A DNA stretch of 64,000 nt from positions 18,555 to 82,554 of the forward strand of contig JAAAIG010000004.1 in the NCBI GenBank assembly GCA_015852425.1, in the 5' to 3' direction. The notes under the pieces are model-generated. The model was not told where the DNA came from. It saw only the letters and a list, made by a program, of their open reading frames with translations, and made no database searches. A program made the position numbers and the translations under genes. Below are positions 58,802-64,000 of this stretch, one piece after another (position 1 is the first letter of the stretch; each line of letters begins with the position of its first letter). This stretch comes from Gryganskiella cystojenkinii. Taxonomy: Eukaryota > Mortierellomycota > Mortierellomycetes > Mortierellales > Mortierellaceae.

Positions 58802-61275
58802 ATGGACTCTAGCCCTCAGCTGCTGCGAAGGACTCACTCGCCCTTTGTCGCCGCCGCCGCCGCCGCTGCTTCCTCCACTGTCGCGGTCGATACCCATGGA
58901 CATCAGGCCCACCATCATGGACACAACAACCACCAAGGTACTCATCAGCATCATCACCATCAGTCTCATCTCAGTCCTTTGCCCAATCAAGGCGTCAGAC
59001 CCACTGGCATGTCCTCACCCTCGATCGGACTCGATTCCGCTATTGCAGCTTCGAGCAGCAATGGTCTCTTGCAGCTCAAAAAACCATTGGTAACCCCCCC
59101 CCCCCCTCCCCTTCTTATGCAGCCCATTTCTCATTGAGCTGAACTGCTGTTATGGGCCAAAGAAAATTCAACGCTGTCGTTTTTTTTATTTCCTATCGAC
59201 AATAGACTGGCGCTGTTCCCTCGTCCTCGTCATCCGTAAACACCATGAATGGCAATATACCCTTTGCATCATCTGCCACCCATGGACATGGACATGCTCA
59301 CTCTCTCTCCCACACTCACGGAAATGACGCTGGACATCACGACCACAGCAGCCCGTTTGATCAGCAACATCATCATGGTCATACCCACGATAGTCATGAT
59401 GGCCATGGACATGCCCACAGCCATAACGATCATAGTCACCAACACCACGACCATCATCATAGCCATGATCACAGCCACGGCAGCATAGGACAAACGAACG
59501 GCTTCCAGGTATCCGCACCTGCTGGTCTCTTTGGACAGGATCAGCACCAGCATCACGGCCACGATCATCATCATCACGGCCATGATAGTCACTCGCACGA
59601 TCACCATGGACATGACCATGGGCACGCCCACGCTCACGATCAACATGACCATCATCACGGGCCTAGCCATGATAGCAATAACCATGGATTTGCTGCTCAC
59701 CAGCACCATGGACACGGACACGATCATGCTCATGCACATGACCACCAGGGACATGGACACGGACACAGCCACGGCCATGATCATGACCACCATCACGGCC
59801 ACGGTCACGACCATGACCATCACGGACACAGTCACGTTCACCACCCTGTCAGTTTCCGGTCCCAATTGCCCTCGTATGGAGAGATCTTTGGAAACCTTAT
59901 GCCAAAGCAGAAGACCATGTTCACCTGGATTTTGGCTCACTCGTCGATTGCGGTCTTGACCTGGCTCTCGGGAATGCGTGCTGGATCATTATGTAAGTGG
60001 AGGCCGATCTCGACTGTATAATGGAAGAAAATCAGAGTCAGGATCTCGATCTATAATGATATGTCGGTTTTTACTGACCGTTCTCCTTTCCTGGTTACTT
60101 GGTTTGATCTATAGCCATCATTGGATTGTCCTACATGCTCTTGTTTGATGCTTTTGGAGTGCTGAACATTTTTATATCGAGTGTCATTCATACGGATATC
60201 AAGATGAAGAAGTCGACAGTCAAGCACCCCTTCGGGTAAGAACGTTTTGCATTTACAGGCTTGCAGAATAACATGAAATCCATAGAGAGGGAGGCCTCCA
60301 AGTATTGAATTTAACAAACAACCCTTTATAATACCGCTATTATAGTGTGCAAAGATTCGAGATCTTGTTTGGGTTGTTCAACGCCATCTTCTTGCTCTTT
60401 ATCGGTATGAACATGCTCAAGGAGAGTCTTGAACATTTGATGCTGGAAGATGATCATCATGGGGGAGACCATGGCGCGTAAGTGTTTTCGTCGAGGTTCT
60501 ATCACGCATCTACATTAGCACGTGGACATTGGCATTAACTTTGTTTTTATTATTCTGGTACTCATAGTGTTGTTCGTGTCCCTCTTTTCTGGACCATGAT
60601 TGCCCTTGGAGCGACTTTGATATCTTCGCTCGGCTATCAAAATCACAAGCAATTCTGCCTCCGTATGTTCCTCGTGCTTTGACGACACGAGAAAAATTGA
60701 TGAAATGCTCTATCTCCAACTTTTACAGTGTTATAACTATGTCAACCTTTGGTCTTTCTCTCCACTGTGTAATAGTTCTCAGCTCGAACTCAATGTCATC
60801 TCAGTCAGCCTATGCGTCCTCTTCATCTACTCAGGTGTTGCGCAACCAGTTCACACTCTTATCGCTGAGTTGTGTCGTTGGAGTTGTTCTCGTCGCCATG
60901 TTCCCTCACGCGGATTCACTCGACAAGATCATTGCAATTGGACAATCGTTGGCGATGTTTACGCTCGGTGGCCCACTTTGCAAGGTTTTGGGCATGTTGC
61001 TTTTGCAGACAACCCCACCCAAGGCCCTGGAAGGCGTCGAGGAAGCGGTTCGTCACTTGTCTGCGACGAACCCGCAGATCGTTCGATTGGAACGGGCACA
61101 CGTTTGGACGAATACATATGGGCAGTTGATTGGGACGTTGATGGTCAGTGTCACCAAGGGCTCGGATGAACAGTCCTTGTTGGCGATTATTCATCAGCGT
61201 CTTCAAGGGTTCTTGGACCTCGACAGTCAGTCCGAGGGTACAGGAGAGTTGACCGTTCAGCTTGTTAGTCATTAA
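58802..61275 (+). CDS. His-rich CDF-family protein, Zrg17/ZnT6-like
   Basis: Six exons (58802-59089, 59206-59992, 60115-60235, 60346-60477, 60568-60662, 60776-61275) give 640 residues. Residues 30-60 and about 115-320 are extremely His-rich (HGHGHAH, HDHHHSHDHSHG), a likely cytosolic zinc-binding region. The membrane part includes MFTWILAHSSIAVLTWLSG, SIIGLSYMLLFDAFGVLNIF, FEILFGLFNAIFLLFIGMNM, LFWTMIALGATLISSLGY and two further helices, then a C-terminal cytosolic domain with VRLERAHVWTNTYGQLIG. Transporting CDFs need HxxxD in helices 2 and 5. Here helix 2 keeps Asp370 but has Met366 for His, and helix 5 (QFTLLSLSCVVGVV) lacks both. This matches Zrg17/ZnT6 subunits that pair with an active Msc2/ZnT5-type partner in the secretory pathway. 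Confidence 0.82.
59278..59845. repeat. His-encoding imperfect repeat
   Basis: Imperfect CAT/CAC-rich tandem units encode alternating His with Gly, Asp, Ser or Ala in the CDF protein. The pattern also keeps the opposite strand free of stops, giving spurious antisense frames of more than 200 codons. Confidence 0.85.
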
Positions 61276-61708
61276 TTCAAAGAAGAAAAAAAGAGACCGA
61301 GAACTGGAACGGTATCCCAAAGAAAGCTTTCGTCTTTGTGACATACCATATGTAGAATAGGAACTCCATTACATTTTTACTAGACTTATCTTGTCGTCAT
61401 TTTTTTTCAATTTCCCTCTTATTCACAAACATCAACAAAGAACACTTTTTTTTTTTTTTAGATTGTTGTTGATCGAGCACAGGCAGGTTTGTGCGAATTA
61501 TTGAAAAAAACTTTTTTCTTGAGAGAATTCTTCTCTCTTTTTTTTTGCACTACGTAGCGGAAACAAACTGAACAAAAAGGAAAAAATGTAGAAAGTACAA
61601 GAACGAAAGGCGATAAAAGAAGCAAAGTGAGAATTGTGATATAAAAATAAAAATCACCAAGATGGTGACACAGCTAAAAGAGATGAGGACGGAAACTTGC
61701 TCATGCGT
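61276..61708. other. Convergent 3' ends
   Basis: 433 bases between the CDF gene (+) and the RasGAP gene (-), with long T and A runs. Presumed 3' UTRs; nothing else is seen. Confidence 0.55.
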
Positions 61709-63937
61709 CTAGACGACTTCATGACCAGAGGTCTGCCCAAAGGACTCGTCATCACTATCGAATCCACCCTTCAGATATGACTCGGAATGGTCCAAGTCAT
61801 CATGGTCGATATGACCATGGTAATGATCATGAGAATAGAGCTGAAAGTCGCCGTCTCTTGATCCCTCACAAGAAATTTTGGAAGAGTATGAGGGAGGAGA
61901 CTGTTGATTTTGTTGTTGCTGTTGCTGCGGGTATTGGCATTGCTGCTGTTGTCGCTTCTGTTGTTGTTGCTGGTGAGGATGTATGCCCCCATTCGTGGCT
62001 CTGACTCTGGCTTGTTGTTCCAGTTCAACACTCAATTCGACGCGATCCTTGATCATATGGATCAGATCCCAACAGGCTCGACCAAGAGTTCGAAGGATAT
62101 CCTCCTCTTGACGGCGGTCATTAACAAGGATCTGTCCATCATCGGGACCCCTGTCATTGGGGATCGACTTCTTGTGATCACCGCTACGGTTTACATTGTT
62201 ATGACCGTTGCCGTTGCCGTTTCCGTTGCCGTTCGTGGCCAACGCACTCTCGTCATCCTCATCATCGCTGTAGACTTCCATCCAAGGAATGACGCGCGCA
62301 ACTGTGGTTGAGAACGTGGCGAGCTCCTTGCCCAAATCAATCAGATGAGGCAACAATGGGATGTCCTGATTCGAATCTAACATTCCGCTTTCGATCAGTC
62401 CTAAGGGGTGAAGGCCATCGCGACAAAATGGGGGGCGAGGGCTACACCGAGGCAAGGAACTCGGAGAGGGAAGTGGTGCCAAATTTTCCCTGCCACCACC
62501 GTTACTACTGTTCCCGCTCCCGCCGGCGATGCTCCCGTTCTTGTTCTGGGATCGGAACATGGAAGATGTTGTCGATCCGGGGGAGTGAGGCGGCACGATA
62601 GGCAAGGATCGTATAGAGTTGGAACTGGATCCCAATCCTGACGTATATGGATCGGGTTGCTATTTTTTTTAAAAAAAGAATGGATCAAGGTGGCATAGAA
62701 GCATTAGTTTGGAACCTCTTACTGTGCTTACCATTTTTTTTTTTTTTTTTACGTTGTCCTGAGAAAAGAAGACTTACGCAAATTCGGTCAATGAACTCTC
62801 TCAAGCTTGGAGTGTTTTCCTAGGTAGCAACAATCATCAAGAAAGAAAGAAAAGAAAAATATATATCAGGCTACATGTTTAAAAATAACACTTAAAAAAT
62901 AGGGTAGCTTTCTCTCCCCCTCTCTCTCAAGATAAGGATAGAGTCTTAACATACCTTGATAAAAAGATTCATGGGTTTCATCCATTCTTCTTTTTGACCG
63001 AATTCGACAAGATTTGCTAGACCTTGAAGCGACTTTGCAATCAATGTCAATGTGCGATGTGGTTTTGGCTCGGGATGTTCTAATAGTCCGAAAATATTAA
63101 AAAAAATTCAATCATCAGCTCAAATGTTAAGAGGGAGATGGAGGAGGGATAACTCGTAATGCCACGTAAGAACGTAGAGAAACTTACGTCCGACAATAAA
63201 GAACAGCTTGGGTCCCAAAATCGCGGGACAGATCAACCGAAGAAAGACGAATCCGCTGACACCTGTGTACCGAGCCAATCCTGCTAAATCTGTGTCGGAA
63301 TCACAAACCCCCGAGGATGAGGATGTCGTTGTCGTAGAAGTGGTGGTCCGCTGATGTGATGAAAACTTTTCTGTGAGTCGTTTTTGCAAATGAGAAAAGA
63401 CTTGAAGCAACTCCTTGGGGAAATTATTCACGCTGTCGGTCACGGCCTTCCAACAGGCTCGGGTATGTGTCATGAGTGTTCGCCATTGTTTCGCAGCATC
63501 ATCGTTCTTCTCGAGTTTGGATGGGTCGACCTCACAGGAAATCTTGTTCTTGCAAATATTTCGAAGAATGTCGCCCAGGGTATCATCCAGATACTCGGTT
63601 CCGACTAAACGCATATACGCATCTAGAGCTTTCGTCAGGAGTGTGTTTCCTCGGAACAACGTGTTGACACGCACTACAATTCGCGCAAGTGCACAAAAAA
63701 AAAAAAAGAGAGCGCGCGATACACGTTGCTGGATAGGTTAGCAAGAGCATTTTCATTTGCAAACTTGAAGAAACCATAAATACCTAGTATAGAGTCAGAT
63801 TTTGCTTACTTGGGTTGACCTCCGCAATCTCCTCGTCGATTAAACTGTTCAACCAAAGAACGGCAAGACCTCGGCCTTCCAGAATCCGTAGAACATTCCT
63901 CGCGAATCTCTCCAGATCCGTCACGAGTTCTGCCAGC
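61709..63937 (-). CDS. RasGAP-domain protein, 3' part (runs off the window)
   Basis: Five 3' exons are visible (63937-63810, 63673-63188, 63079-62955, 62819-62778, 62659-61709), encoding the last 576 residues or so. The gene continues beyond base 64000. The GAP domain shows NTLFRGNTLLTKALDAYMRL and YLDDTLGDILRNICKN, then FVFLRLICPAILGPKLF (the FLR signature) and RTLTLIAKSLQGLANLVEFG. The catalytic arginine finger would lie upstream, outside the window. A Thr/Ser insert interrupts the domain. Helical and Ser/Asn/Gln-rich sequence follows, with a polyglutamine-rich segment and an acidic, His/Asp-rich end. RasGAPs switch Ras off by speeding GTP hydrolysis. Exon 4 is 42 bases. Which RasGAP subfamily this is cannot be decided without the N-terminus. 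Confidence 0.88.
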
Positions 63938-64000
63938 CTTGAAATTACATTATTTTCGCGAAAATTAAGTAGGATCTAATACACGGTGACAATGGAAATA

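Noticed and set aside
59269..59940. Antisense frame of 223 codons opposite the His-rich region
   Set aside because: It arises because CAT/CAC-rich repeats read as ATG/GTG codons on the other strand; the product is Met/Val low complexity only.
1..64000. CRISPR arrays, bacterial operons, ribosome binding sites, phage genes
   Set aside because: Spliced eukaryotic genes cover the window; no regular spaced repeats or Shine-Dalgarno-led gene strings occur.

Overview
The window reads as a nuclear segment of a filamentous early-diverging fungus, most likely Mortierellomycota/Mucoromycota. Genes are spliced with short GT-AG introns, usually about 85-130 bases with 1-13 per gene, and leaders are pyrimidine-rich. 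The gene set is eukaryotic and fungal: RAT1/XRN2, CLA4-type PAK with PH-CRIB-kinase order, BRL1/BRR6, ALG13, CBP6, a PET8-type carrier, a Zrg17-like CDF protein, RMI1 and DUF3712 surface protein. The phylum is inferred from gene content, intron density and roughly balanced GC; no rRNA or marker locus is present. I found no tRNA, rRNA, CRISPR array, intact transposon or prokaryote-type operon.

Layout. 1-5060 is a gene desert ending in a TATA box and CT-rich leader. 5.1-10.6 kb: very large membrane-anchored DUF3712/LEA-like protein. 11.4-12.8: thiamine pyrophosphokinase. 13.1-17.5 (-): RAT1 exoribonuclease. 18.0-20.4: UBA-like/UAS/UBX protein. 20.6-21.2 (-): CBP6/UQCC2. 22.0-25.7: GCK-III kinase. 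25.9-28.0 (-): BRL1/BRR6. 28.4-31.6: two-domain AAA ATPase. 31.6-33.7: gene-poor pocket with a tiny secreted chitin-binding-like protein and orphan reading frames. 33.7-36.5 (-): unknown Lys-rich protein. 37.0-38.1 (-): HIT hydrolase. 38.3-39.0: mitochondrial rhodanese. 39.2-42.3 (-): CLA4-type PAK. 43.6-46.9: WD40 protein. 47.4-50.0: BTB protein. 50.5-51.2: decayed coding relic. 51.3-52.0 (-): ALG13. 52.4-56.2: RMI1. 56.7-58.2 (-): mitochondrial SAM carrier. 58.8-61.3: His-rich CDF protein. 61.7 to the window edge (-): 3' part of a RasGAP.

The genes are mostly housekeeping and do not form one pathway. Themes that recur are Cdc48/AAA and ubiquitin biology (UBX protein, AAA ATPase), Rho/Ras and Ste20 signalling (GCK-III, PAK, RasGAP), mitochondrial function (CBP6, SAM carrier, rhodanese) and nuclear functions (RAT1, BRL1, RMI1). 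Strand alternates at 15 of 19 neighbouring gene pairs, giving many divergent promoters and convergent 3' ends. The most notable items are the RMI1 disordered region with a SUMO-interacting motif and five sumoylation-type sites, the internally duplicated DUF3712 protein with introns in only one copy, a CDF protein missing canonical metal ligands, an AAA protein with a degenerate D1 domain, a kinase gene with an ATG-only exon plus a 9-base microexon, and the decayed coding block near 50.5-51.2 kb. Exon boundaries throughout come from reading splice signals and domain continuity by eye, not from transcripts.
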